A stretch of DNA of 64,000 nt, taken from the NCBI GenBank assembly GCA_033002965.1, contig JAURVB010003210.1, forward strand, positions 62,001-126,000. The letters run 5' to 3'. Positions 50,375-62,099 of the stretch are shown here, one piece after another. Position numbers and translations under genes: made by a program. Numbering within the stretch: position 1 is the stretch's first letter; every line of letters begins with the position of its first letter. The notes beneath the pieces are model-generated. The model was not told where the DNA came from, searched no databases, and worked only from the letters and a program-made list of their open reading frames with translations. The stretch comes from Piper betle. Its lineage: Eukaryota > Streptophyta > Magnoliopsida > Piperales > Piperaceae.

Positions 50375-50905
50375 TAGGGGTGCTAATTGAGCGAGCGAGC
50401 CGAGCTCAACATGTGTTCAAACTCGGCTCGAATAGTTTGAAACTCGTTCGAACTCGACTCGAGATCAAACGAGTTTTAGACATGCATGCTCGAGTTCGAC
50501 TCGAATATCTTTTATGTGTTCGAGCTCGACTCGAGATCGAATATACTTAAACTGTTTAATTTTTGTGAGCTCATTTGCCCAACTCGTTCGTCAGCTCGAA
50601 ACCAGTTCGATTAAAAGTCAAAATACCTCACTTAAAAAAATAAGGCCAATATGGTTTGAACCCATGACTTGAATACTTACCATCTCAACTATATTACTTT
50701 TTTATTATTATATTATATATATATATAATATAATATAAAGACTATATTATTATATTATTTTATCGAGTCGAACTACGAGTCGAGTTCGAGTCGAATTACG
50801 GGTCGAATTCGAGTTACAACGGAGTCGAGTCGAGTCAAATACGACCTTATTCAAGCTCGCCTCCAAAGATTCGAGTCCGAGTAAGTATTTAAATTTGACG
50901 AGCCG
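50375..50905 (+). mobile_element. hAT-like TCGAG-rich element, copy 2, 3' end missing
   Basis: The segment opens TAGGGGTGCTAATTGAGCGA and follows the 465-1086 element closely (AACATGTGTTC, ATATTATTATATTATTTTAT, CAAGCTCGCCTC) to about 50905. There it breaks off before the right terminal repeat and joins the GC-rich start of the PPR-like sequence. The junction means either the element lost its right end or a deletion removed it together with the beginning of the PPR gene. Confidence 0.75.
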
Positions 50906-52837
50906 ACTCCCAACGCCCACTCCCACGTCCTCATCCTGCTCCTACCCCAAGCTCCACTCATTCTTTTCCTCCATCACCTCGCCGCCGGCCATTCCGGCCG
51001 CCAACGCCGCCGTCTCCACCGCCTCCGCCGACGCCGCCGCCACTGCTCCCTCCCCGCCACCCACAAGCACCGCATCCAGACCCATCACTCCGAGCCCCCG
51101 CCCACACTCAGCGCAGCTACGAGATCCTCCTTGCCGGCTCCCGCTCGCTCGCTGACGTCCGGGCGGTCCACCGGAGCTTGGTCGACGACGGGTTCGATCA
51201 AGACCCCTTCTTGGCTACTAAGCTCATCAATGCCTACTCCCTCCACGACGCCGTCCGACTGTTCGATGAAACGCGCGACCGAACCGTCTTCGTCTGAAAC
51301 GCGCTGGTCCGCCTTCGCCCTCGCCGGCCGCGGCGATGGAGCTGGGATGGACAGGTTCATATACCCGCACCTGGTCAAGGCCTGCTGCGTCGCCGATGCG
51401 TCGAAGGATTCGACTTTTAGGTTGGGTAGGGAGGTGCATTGCCACGCTCCAGAGGCGCGGGTTTGAGGCGAATGTTCATGTTGCGACCACATTGGTGGAT
51501 CTGTATGCGAGAGTTGGGTGTGTTTGGTATGCTCGGTGTGTGTTCGACCGAATGCCTTGCAAAAATGTGGTGTCTTGGAGTGCTATGTTCTCCTGTTATG
51601 GGAAGAATGGGAGGCCGTTTGAGGCGATTGAGCAGCTCAGGATGATGGTGAAGCTGGGCGGTGATGTGCCGAATTCGGTTACTATGGTTAATGTGCTTCA
51701 AGCTTGTGGAGCTCTTGGTGCTTTTGAGCTTGGGAGGGCTACTCATGTTTATGTTGTTAGGAGGAGATTGGATTTGATTTTGTCAGTGTCGAATGCGCTG
51801 GTGTTGATGTATGCCAAATGTGGGAGCTTGGTCATGGGGAGGAGGGTGTTTGATGAGATGGTTGAGAGAGATGTTGTTAGTCGGAATTCTATGGTGTCTC
51901 GTTTTGGTGTTAATGTCTTGCTTTGGACGCAGTTCGGAGTTTTGTGGAGATGGTAAGTGTGGGGGTTTTGCCTAGACATATTACTTTTGTGAGTGTTTTA
52001 GGTGCTTGTAGAGGAGGGGAAGAGGATATTTGGTTCAATGATGGAGGAGTACAATGTGGTGCCTGCTGATGAGCATTATGCTTGTATAGTTGATCTTCTC
52101 GGTCATGCCGGTCAATTATGAAGTGGAGAAGATTATTGAAATGATGCAGACTGTTCCTTGTCCTATGATCTAGGGTTCACTTCTCGGTGTGTGCCGCATT
52201 CATGGCAATGTAGAACTAGCGGAAAGGGCAAGCTCACATCTATTTGAGCTTGAGCCTAATAATGCTGGTAATTATGTGCTTTTGGCAAATGTTTATGCTC
52301 GAGCTAATATGTGGGATAATGTGAATAGGGTTACGAAGCTTTTGGAAGCAGAAGAACTTCTGAATGTTGCAGGGTGTAGTTGGATTGAAGTGAGAAGGAG
52401 GCTTTACTCATTTGTCTCACCCACGAATGGAGCAGCTACACACATTGCTAGTTAAGATATTAGAGGAAATGAAAGTTAGAGGTTATGTTTTAAACACAAA
52501 AGTTGCGTTGTATGATCTTGATGAAGATGAAAAGGAGCGAATCCTGCTAGGCCATAGTGAAAAACTAGCTGTTGCATTTGACTTGATCAACAAAAGTACG
52601 GGTGAAACTGTCAGAATTATGAAAAACTTGAGGCTATGTGAAGATTGCCATTCTATTACAAAGTTCATTTCGAAGTTTAACGGTGAGATTTTTGTCCGGG
52701 ATGTGAATAGAGTCCAGCATTTCAAAGATGGCGTGTGTTCATGTGGTAATTGTTGGTGTCACCTTCCTCCTACGCTTCTCTTCTCATCAAACAGACTTTA
52801 CATGCACAGTAACTTTGACATTCTGTCAGTAGTTTGA
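50906..52837 (+). pseudogene. CRR2-like PPR-DYW protein pseudogene
   Basis: PPR-DYW proteins bind plastid or mitochondrial RNA; CRR2 in Arabidopsis is needed for processing the plastid rps7-ndhB transcript. Recognisable blocks in changing frames are YEILLAGSRSLADVRAVH, DGFDQDPFLATKLINAYS, FVEAN-type PPRs such as GFEANVHVATTLVDLYARVG, MPCKNVVSWSAMFSCYGKNG, NSVTMVNVLQACGALGAFE, CRIHGNVELAERASSHLFEL, GNYVLLANVYARANMWDNV, LGHSEKLAVAFDLI, NLRLCEDCHSITKFISK and FVRDVNRVQHFKDGVCSCG. The order and wording match CRR2 as I recall it. Defects: TGG to TGA after TVFV (about 51294), TGG to TAG after PMI (about 52171), several frameshifts, a missing PPR stretch near 51930-52000, and the terminal DYW replaced by NCW with no stop. 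The 5' end abuts a hAT-like element. Confidence 0.8.
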
Positions 52838-53053
52838 AATTTTGCTGGACGCTGAAGAAATATGTCTGAATTCGGCACAGAAGTTGAAAATCATACAATC
52901 ATCAAAGGATTATTTCTACATGTAGGTAATTTATGATCCAATTACACTCATAAAAGAAACTTTTGGATACATAATGATTTTACTTGCTCTTGTTCTTGGC
53001 AGTGACAGGAAATTGAGATGCGTAACCAAGAATAGAGAATGAAAATACGGCTC

Positions 53054-55471
53054 TCATGGATGCGATGAGGAAGGTACTTGTTCGTCTTGAACTTTTAATA
53101 GATTCTGAAGTACATCATCCATTGTTGGTCGCTTGCTTCTATCTTCTGCAACGCAGGATAAAGCAACATTTATCATTGTGATGGCTTGCTTTCTATTGTA
53201 CTTATCATCTAGTCTGGTGTCTACAAAGTCACGTATCCATGATTCATCTACAGAATCTACCTTAAGGCTCTTTGCCAAGCTTATAATCTTTCTCAACTCC
53301 ACCTCGTCTTCTCTCTCCAACACCCAACTTGATATTTTACTCCCTTTTACAATCTCAAGTAGCACAACCCCGTAGCTGTAGACATCAACCTTTGCAGTGA
53401 TAGGGAGGTTGGAAGCCCATTCTGGTGCCATGTATCCTTTTGTTCCTCGTATACGAGAAACAGTGGATGCAAATCTGTCTCGATGTGTCAACTTTGCCAG
53501 ACCAAAATCAGAAATCTTAGCTTCAAAATCACCATCTAGAAGTATGTTTTCAGGTTTAACATCGCAGTGAATGACCCACTCCAAACACTCATGGTGAAGA
53601 TACGCTAATCCCCTAGCTGTGCCCACTGCAATTTTGAACCTTTGTGCCCATCCAAGCAAGTTTGTAGGATCACTCCCGGTAAACAAATGTTGAGCCAGGG
53701 AACCGTTCTCAATATACTCATACACCAAAAGCCTATTTGCTGCTTCAGAGCAGTAACCCCACATTCTTACTAAATTCATGTGGTAGATTGTTCCGATGGT
53801 GCTCACTTCTGCCCAGAACTCCCCTTCACCTTGACTCATGTTGACCAGCCTCTTCACTGCTACAACTCTTGCATCATCCAAAAGTCCCTTGTAGACGTTA
53901 CCAGACCCTCCTCTGCCCAGCTCTTCCTTGAATTTGTTTGTTGCCTTCTTCAATTCGGCATAGGTGAATGTTCTGAACTGTCTAGATATTGCTCTGTATC
54001 CTTGCTCCACTAATCCATGGATCTCTCTACCCCTGTAAAGGTAATACCACCCGGTCACAATGAAGAGAGCTTCAACCCCCCAATGGCACAAACAAACCAG
54101 TATAATAAAGTGTAAGATTTCTCTTTACTGGTCTGATACAGGATTGGGGAGGTGAAATTCTCTTCTTTTGGGTCTGCAAACGGGGTCTTCTACACTTAGT
54201 GTCGGTGAGCTTGCTGTCTCCAAGTTCTTGGGTACTTTCAGATACATATCCCCGAGATAGACAGGGGACTGATAGCCATTAACCAAAATAAACTTTGTAT
54301 AGCATTGACCCTGGCCATTTATTCTGTACACAAAACCATCACAGTTGCACTGTGTCTCGCATTCCCGCAGGCAACCTTGAAGGGTTTTCCCTTCACTAAT
54401 GTTGGCATCATACCCATAAAAATCTGTATGAGCTACTTTTACAAATTTTACCTCTTGTCTAGGATATTCACACCCAAGTTTGAACATAGGCCTGCAACCT
54501 TTGAACCAGTCGGTTGGGTCCTGTCGCTCATACCCCGCAGGACAGGAACACTTGGGAGCTGGAGTATAAACGCAGACTCCATTCTTACCACACAGTCCAT
54601 GGATCTTGCACATCTCAGAAAGAGCTTGCCAGGTGATACTCCATGACTTAGTTGATTCGTCCAAGCTGTAGAGCCTGAGGTTGCCATCATAATCCAAGGT
54701 CAGGCGCCTCTTGACTCTAAGGCCTATATCAGAGGCATTGAAACTCATCTTGTCACTGGACCAGAAGCTGCCTTCTTCACTTAGCACACCGAATCTGCTG
54801 CTGTTGTTGGTTCTTCTGCCATTGCCCCAAGCAGTGTTGTCTGGATTGGGCCAATATAAGCTCGAAAGGTCTGGTCCATCGTACTTCAATCTCAGAACAT
54901 TGTCATTATCATATAGGAAGCTATAATAACCGGAGAATAAGGAACCTTTTCGGCTGGCCGAGACGAGGACCCTTCTCCTGGTGATGGGTTGCAGAGGTAG
55001 CAGTGTGTCAGTGGGAGAATCGAAGCTTTGCCACCGAAGGTTGCCGGATGGGTCTCTGAGGACCAGGTTACCGGTATTCAATAGCTCAAGCATATTGGCT
55101 TGGACGGTGAGGTTAGAGCTTGCCATCCAAATGGGGGAGTCGCCGAAGTCCAAGAGCACCAAGTTGCCATCGTTCAAGAGTGAGAGCTTGGAGCCCTTAC
55201 CATTAACGGGCTGGTCACGGTTGGCTGCCCAGACGGCTGTTCCATTGGTGATGGTGAACCAGACGGCAAAGCAGTAGGCATTTGTGCCCACCTCGTAAAA
55301 CCCAGCAGTGAAAGACTTGTCTTGAGAGATTAACAAGTCGGATTTATCTTCTACATGTAGAGAGGACCCTCTTGTCATAGAAGAACCGGTTGAAGAAGAA
55401 GAAAAGGAAGTTATAGGCAGAGATATCAAAATGCAAGCTGCCAATATGAGGGAAGAACTCAAAGTGGCCAT
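53054..55471 (-). CDS. G-type lectin S-receptor-like Ser/Thr protein kinase (ZmPK1-like)
   Basis: The intronless gene starts at the ATG at 55471, which opens a signal peptide (MATLSSSLILAACILISLPI). Outside are a bulb-lectin domain (AVWAANRDQPVNGKGSKLSL; GNLVLRDPSGNLRWQSFDSP), an S-locus region, an EGF-like part (CKIHGLCGKNGVCVY; CSCPAGYERQDP) and a PAN-type Cys cluster (CLRECETQCNCDGFVY). A membrane segment lies near ALFIVTGWYYLYRG. The cytosolic kinase has GRGGSGNVYKG, VAVKRL, HCDVKPENILL (non-RD type), DFGLAKL and MAPEW, then a normal C-terminus. A TAA at 54125-54127 and a frame offset interrupt the juxtamembrane part: one extra base near 54150 and one missing G in a run of six near 54080 would explain both. 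The ectodomain and kinase are intact otherwise. The ligand is unknown. Confidence 0.85.
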
Positions 55472-56514
55472 GGTTGGATTATGTTTAACTTCCTTGCTGG
55501 CTTTGTCTATATACGTAGTCGTCTTCAAGTTGGTATATATGTAGAAGGTCAAGATTAATGCAGTAGTTGTCTGGTGCGGTAACATTGCAGACGCTGTCTA
55601 CAAGTTGAAATTGATAGCCGCCATTAACAATTATATGATGCACAAAAGGGCAATAAAAAAACTTAAAAGACTTAACACTCTTTGAACGTCCTCTTAATTT
55701 GCTTATTACATGAACGCACTTAGTGCTAAGTACTTAGTGCCATATGCATTTTGATACTATCTCTGCTTTGTAATTAGTGCTAAGTGAGAATAATTAGCAG
55801 GCTTACAATGATCCAACAATGTTTCTACGTGGTAATTGTGTGAGGGAAAGATTGATGTGCGTAAGTGAGGCCATTAAGCAAATGTTAGGACAAGTTTTAG
55901 CGTAATAAGGTGGGATGCTCTTGATGCACTGTGCAATTTTTAGTGTGTCATTATCAGTGCTTAGCTAATAGCTGATATTAAATAGAACAAACTAAGGTCA
56001 TGTTACATTTGGTGTATATTGTTTATGTTCGATTACGAAATTGAATTATGATATGGTCATTGACTTTGTTGTTCTCGTTTGGTGTGTAGACTTGTAATGT
56101 GCTTGGTCAAAAAATGGTGTTTTTTTTTCCAAGAGAAAAAATGGTGCTAATCATCATTTGATTTAAAAAATTGTCAGGATTGAGAAATGTCTTGGCTTGG
56201 AATTGAACACTTGTTTAAAGTTTAGTGCATATATGCAAAATTCTTGATAAATAAGCAAAATACATGTCTACTTGTTATAAATATGTACAGGTCTTGAACA
56301 AGAAACAGTGAAGTATCAGATATTATTATATAAAGCTATCATATGCATATTGCATTTCATCTTATTACATGTAATGAGTAATGTCATAAGATAAGCTTAA
56401 TTGTATCTGTATGTAAAGACTGCAATTCTTCTGAAATCTGGTCGGACACATCAAGAGTAGTGTATGTAAACATAGGTATCATGGCCACGTTGTGGATGAT
56501 GCTTGTTACTCTTC
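55472..56514. other. Promoter of the receptor kinase and intergenic DNA
   Basis: AT-rich sequence without a supported gene. The upstream in-frame codons to 55585 lack a convincing start and are not included in the kinase gene. Confidence 0.35.
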
Positions 56515-57180
56515 AATATTGAATGGAATCTGAATTGCATCCTCCATTGTTGGTCGCTTGCTCATGTCCTCGTCAATGAAGGAGAATGCCACCTTTATCA
56601 TCGCAACAGCATGTCTTTTGTTATGTTTATCATTCAATCTGGGGTCTATAAACTCAGCTATCCATGACCCATCTCCAGGCAGCTTAATCTCACACTTTGC
56701 CCAAGTCTATGACCTGTCTCAACTCCTCTTTCTCTCCTCGCAAGGTCCAATTTGATATTCTTCTCCCCTTCAAAATCTCAAGTAGCACAACCCCATAACT
56801 GTAGACATCAACCTTGGCAGTGATGGGAGGTTTGAAGCCCACTCTGGTGCCGTGTACCCTTTTGGCCTTTTGTGCCTCTCATGCGAGAAACATATGAAGA
56901 AAACCCACCTCGGTGTGACAATTTTGCAAGCTCAAAATCAGCATTCTTGGCTTCAAAATCACTGTCCAAGAGTATGCTTTCAGGTTTCACATCACAGTGA
57001 ATGACCCACTCCAAACACTCCTCGTGGAGATAGGCCAATCCCTTGGCAATGCCCACTTCAATTTCGAACCTTTGTGCCCATCCAAGCAAGTTTGTGGCAT
57101 CCATGATGGTAAACAAATGTTTGGCTAGAGAGCCATTTTCAACATACTCACATCAAAAGCTTATGTGCTGCTGTTAATTT
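56515..57180 (-). pseudogene. Receptor-kinase remnant (kinase domain only)
   Basis: This is a truncated copy of the kinase end of the neighbouring gene, in the same orientation. Pieces read YVENGSLAKHLF, NLLGWAQRFEIEVGIAKGLA, HCDVKPESILLDSDFEAK, KVDVYSYGVVLLEILKG and MSKRPTMEDAIQI. It lacks everything upstream of the middle of the N-lobe. DFG has become DFE, and there are frameshifts near 56690, 56855 and 57155. It is a dead partial tandem copy of the 53054-55471 gene or of a close relative. Confidence 0.85.
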
Positions 57181-57466
57181 TCATTCTTCTCTAGCCAGGT
57201 CTCCTGTTAATCTTCACTGAAAAGTTCTTTTTGGCTATATTATTCTGTGTTGTTTGTGATATGCCATGATTTTAATGTCACTGGAAATTGTTTGTTTCTT
57301 TAGCAATAATCATTTATTATTAATCGAGTTGTGGAACCAGACAATGAGAGTTACTTCAGAATTACTGTTACAAACATGCTGCTTTGAATTTTTACAATCA
57401 TTGGGCAAAGAATTACTGTACAAATCAAATTAAATTTACAGTAGTAATTTACAGGGAATCAAGGGC

Positions 57467-60400
57467 TTAAGCTAGGCGGATCCTCGCATTTAAAAGAGCG
57501 ATCCTCTGTGACCTTGAGTGGCTTTGTCTGTTGTTCAAAATATCAATATACGATCGGAGTCGAAATCGGTCAGATGTTGTCAAAGACAACGGAGGGTTTA
57601 GGATGAGAGAAGGTGCCTCCACCAAGAGAAAGAGAGAAGTCGCACAGCCTTTGTATATAAAGCCACTGCATTCTCCATCGCACCCATCAACTCATCAACC
57701 TACAAGTTATTGTACATATCATTTAGTTTATTAGTTATATTAGTTCTCCTTATGATTCATTTTTTTAGCTAGAGTGGAGTTGAACAATTGCATCATTTGA
57801 CGCATACCCAATATCGACATCAAAATCAGGGATATGATGATTTACTTACAGCACCATTTCTGCCTAATGCCAGAGCAAACTGGAATATGATTTCCATGGC
57901 GTCAGGCATCTCCGCGTTTCCTGGGAAGGGAATATATGCATTACAACTATGGTATAATGAAAAAAATCAGCAAAAGCGATACAAAGCATGATTCTGTGTG
58001 TTTATGAAGTTTAGCTTAGTACCATTGGATAATTCAAGATCAGTAGCAAGCTCCTCAGCATGCTCAACTTCTTGAAGAAATTCTCTCTCAATACGAGACA
58101 AAACAGTTGGTGAGCCCTGAACTTCCAAGTTACCTCTGTGATGATCCTGTGAATCAAAAAGCTTCTGGCTGCCACTGCTGCTTATTATGCTTCTAGTAGC
58201 ACAAGCATTCATCAAGGGACTTCCTTCAACAGCAGATGCAGCCTCCGTATGGCAAATATGCAGTGCTTGCTTCCATATTGCTAACAGGACAAGTTGAACT
58301 GAGAAAGCTTCCAATCGCCTACCTGATTCAACCTTCAAACCAATATTTTTTTAAGAAATAAATGTGTCAATAATAGAGGTGATTACCGACTCAAATTCTC
58401 AACACCAAGTTCTCGAGTACCTTTTCATTTACTAATTCACTGACGGCAGATGCACACAGCTGCAACGACTTAATCCTGGATATAAAATCAGATGATGGCT
58501 GTTCCAGAATCTCTCCCATTTCCGTTGATCCAAGGGATGCACCTGATGGCACAGAGCTGTTGCTCCCAGAGCTTCCAAATTCATAAGCTCTGTGTGGCAG
58601 TGCCCCTGTTATAGGCATTGGCGAACTTGATTTTGGATTACTAACAGATGCTCTGGATATGTTTCCTGATTTGGAAACCGAATGGAATGGTCGGGTTTCA
58701 CTCGCTGATGAAGATGTTTCTTCAACTGGTGGACTCGATACAAGAACATAATCTTGATCAGTCCACTCCAATGAGTCCAAACCTGAAGCACTTAGTCATT
58801 TAAGGAATAATTATGGTAGTGAACTTAAAAGAATACAACTAAACTACCAAAATGATAAATAGAAACTACAGTAAGCTTGGACCTTTGGAAAACTTTGTCT
58901 GTCTTGGGTTGACAGAAGTACCAGTAGTTCTAAAAGGCACCTCTGAAGTGTTATGGAAGCCATGTCTACTATTATATTTTACTCCTTTCTGAACAATTGC
59001 TTCTTGATAACTGACGTTCATGCAATTGGAAACAATGCGTGTAACCTTGCCAAGGTCTTGCTTAAGAGGAAGTCTAGGAAAAGGAGTTGATGATGGTGAT
59101 GAAGAAAAAGGCTCCACATTAGTACCATGGTGATCATCATCAAAAACGAATGGTAAACAGTCCTCATCCAATCTCTCATTTGTCTGGGTCACAAGATTAG
59201 ATTCAACAGATGAAATTCTAGCTGACGCTTCCCCATTTTCTCTGCATGTAAATGTGCTTAGTATTCAGACTTCTCAATTCATACTTCCAAAAATAACTTG
59301 CATGGTGCATAAAAACTTCCACTACTATGTAGAACAATCATATTAGCATGACATAAACCGGTCACAGATTGAGGCATCCAAATTCAAAGAATTAATAGCC
59401 TATAATGCCCAATTCACGGTCCTTGTTTTGCCAGGTGAGAGTAACCCATAACAAATTAAGAATCAAAGCCAAGATCATGGAACAAATAAAAATTAGTGGT
59501 CTTGAGGCAGGCCTTTAAAAGATTGCAAACTATATTCAAACCTTACTGATTTGCCCAAAGCATTTGGAAAAAGAAAGTTATGGTTGAAGAACTCCTCGAA
59601 AGTCAAGCGTTCCACTGCAATTAAACACACATTTATGTGAGGATATTTAATCAAACATCAATGAACAGCATAAAAATAAAAAAAACTTCACGTGCAATAA
59701 AATTGATTGGAGAATTGCCCCCAATAAATAGTGCTCATATAAACGTGTATTAATTACAGCAACTCACCAGGGTTACGACGCAAAAGCCTCTGGCATAAAT
59801 CAAGGCATTCAAAGCTAAGATCACTTTTACCAGGAGGAAAGCGCACCTCAGCAGATTTCATGATATTTTGCAGCAGCTGATTCAAAACCATCAACATGTA
59901 TGAATTACATGAACAGTGTAAAATTAAATAAATTGAAATATTTAAAATGTCTGCAGATATCTCTACAAATAAGAAAATTTTCTTCAAACCTGAATTTGAT
60001 TATTTCCAGTAAATGGAGTTTTCCCCGTCACAAGTTGGAATAAAATAGCTCCAACACTCCAAAGATCTGCCTGTGCAATAAGTAAGTAATGAATTTCACG
60101 GCTCAAACAAAAGGACATATTGAGCTGCCAGAGACTAAAAATTCACCTTGGCATCATACTTTTGGAGTTGCATAATTTCTGGAGCCATGTATAGTGGTGA
60201 ACCACACAGGGTCTCCGCCAGACCACGGGGTTGAAGAGATCTTTTGGAAACATAACAACCAGAAGAGTGAAATCAAAATCAGTTATAGAAAACCTCATTT
60301 CCACTCTGCTTTGATAAAATGCAACGTCTAGTAAATTCTGTTTTCATGGAGCTATACACTTCCCATCAGAGTAGCTCATACACTTTATATTATTGCAGAA

Positions 60401-62099
60401 TGGATATGATTCATGTCCTAAACCATAATTGTACAGAATCTGGAGGATGACAGCAACAATATAGACATTTTTTGTAGAAGTTTTTATCCATTTTCCCCCT
60501 TGCTCATGTAAAAGTCAGGGGAAAACGTAGCCCAAAACAGTATGTTCCCCGGATCCCAAAGAAGATATGCTACATGCCATGAAGATGACTTATCAGCACA
60601 TTTTGGCATATAGTTAGAGACGAAATTATCACTACAGCAAATAGTGGAAATGGAACAAAGCCTCACCTAGCAAAGCCAAAGTCTGCAATCTTCAGAATTG
60701 AATGCTCATCATTGGTTAAGAGGAGAAGGTTCTGTTTCCATACAATGAAAGAAGAAAATATTTAAGGGATAATAAGGATAACAGCTACAGTAGAAAGATG
60801 TTATAACTTTCTATAAATGCTTACACAAAAAAATCAGTAAAGACACACCTGTGGCTTCAAATCACGGTGTATAAGATTGTGTTCACGAAGAACTTGTAAG
60901 CCTGCAGCTATAAAAATTAAGTACAAATGTTAGATTATGCACTTGACAAGAAAATTTTGTTAGCCTATAACCTTAAGATGAAAAATATGAAACAAAGATC
61001 TTTCAACAATACCTAATTGCAGCATGAAATATTTAGCTGTTGCTTCAGCTACTGCACCATGACGTTGTATGTACAAGGAAAGATCACCACCTTTACAGTA
61101 CTCCAACACCAGGTGTATTCTCCCAGATGTCTAATTTAACAACCATTACCAACAAGAACATCTTAACAACCTCAATAATAATAAATATAAGTCCGTAAGA
61201 CATCCACATTTTTCAGCATAAAAAATTGCTAAACCACTAGATACGGATTATATAATGCACTAACCCTTCTTGAACTATCTATTGTAATGAAATACAATCC
61301 CAACGCTGTCTCTCACCAAAAACTACTCCAAGCTCTCCAAAAAACAGGAAACAAATTCATTTACCCACCTTATCCTGAGTGAAATTTTCTTATACGACAT
61401 TAATACCATAAAATAGTTGCTCACCCACCAATGCCAGTTATATATATATATATATATTAAACAAAAACAAAAACAAAAACAAATAAACCATCTTCCATCG
61501 GCGTCCACACCATAAACCATCCAAATTTTCAGAACCAACTTCCAAATATCAAACCAAACTAATCCGCAACTTCCCATTTAGGCAGCTTATTCTGTCTGAA
61601 AATCTTCTTAATACGACATTACCACAACAAAATCTTTGCTCACCCCCCAATATCAGTCTATATATTAAAAATAAATTGATAAATAATCCATCTTCCATTG
61701 ACGTCCACTACATACATCATCTAAATTTTCACAATTAGCTTCAAATATCAAAACAGCTACAGTTATGTCTTTCACCAAACCAATCAACCAGTCTGTGAAA
61801 CAAAGCACACAAGCTAAGCTAGCAAATCAAATCAACACCACCACGCCGTCGCCGCCACGAACCTCAATGATATCATGAAGCCGGACGATGTTGGGGTGGT
61901 TAATCCTCCGCAGAATGACGATCTCGGAGAGCAGGCTCTCCCGGAGCTTCTTGTTGAGCTTCTCCATGGCGATCTCCTTGATCGCCACCTCGGTTCCGTG
62001 CACCCGGTGCCGGCCGTGCCAGACGACGGAGAAGGACCCCGACCCAATCTGCCGCCCCACCACATAGTCCCCCACCATCCGGCCGCCATGGTGAGCCAT
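57467..62099 (-). CDS. ATG1: Autophagy-initiating Ser/Thr kinase ATG1
   Basis: Thirteen exons on the minus strand: 62099-61863, 61130-61013, 60907-60849, 60731-60667, 60240-60147, 60070-59990, 59876-59768, 59614-59542, 59241-58883, 58782-58421, 58332-58023, 57920-57850, 57699-57467, about 720 residues. ATG1/ULK kinase starts autophagosome formation in complex with ATG13. The kinase domain (about 1-270) shows [49 protein letters not shown] and [20 protein letters not shown]. The middle is Ser-rich and disordered, with [15 protein letters not shown]. The C-terminal MIT-like part reads [53 protein letters not shown] and [18 protein letters not shown]. In the last exon one base is missing near 57625 (CC read as C), truncating the frame after AVRLLSF. 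Start chosen at the ATG that opens [12 protein letters not shown], as in plant ATG1. Confidence 0.9.

Noticed and set aside
57788..57991. 67-codon plus-strand frame between ATG1 exons
   Set aside because: It overlaps the twelfth ATG1 exon on the other strand, which has conserved sequence and splice sites; the plus-strand frame is a shadow.
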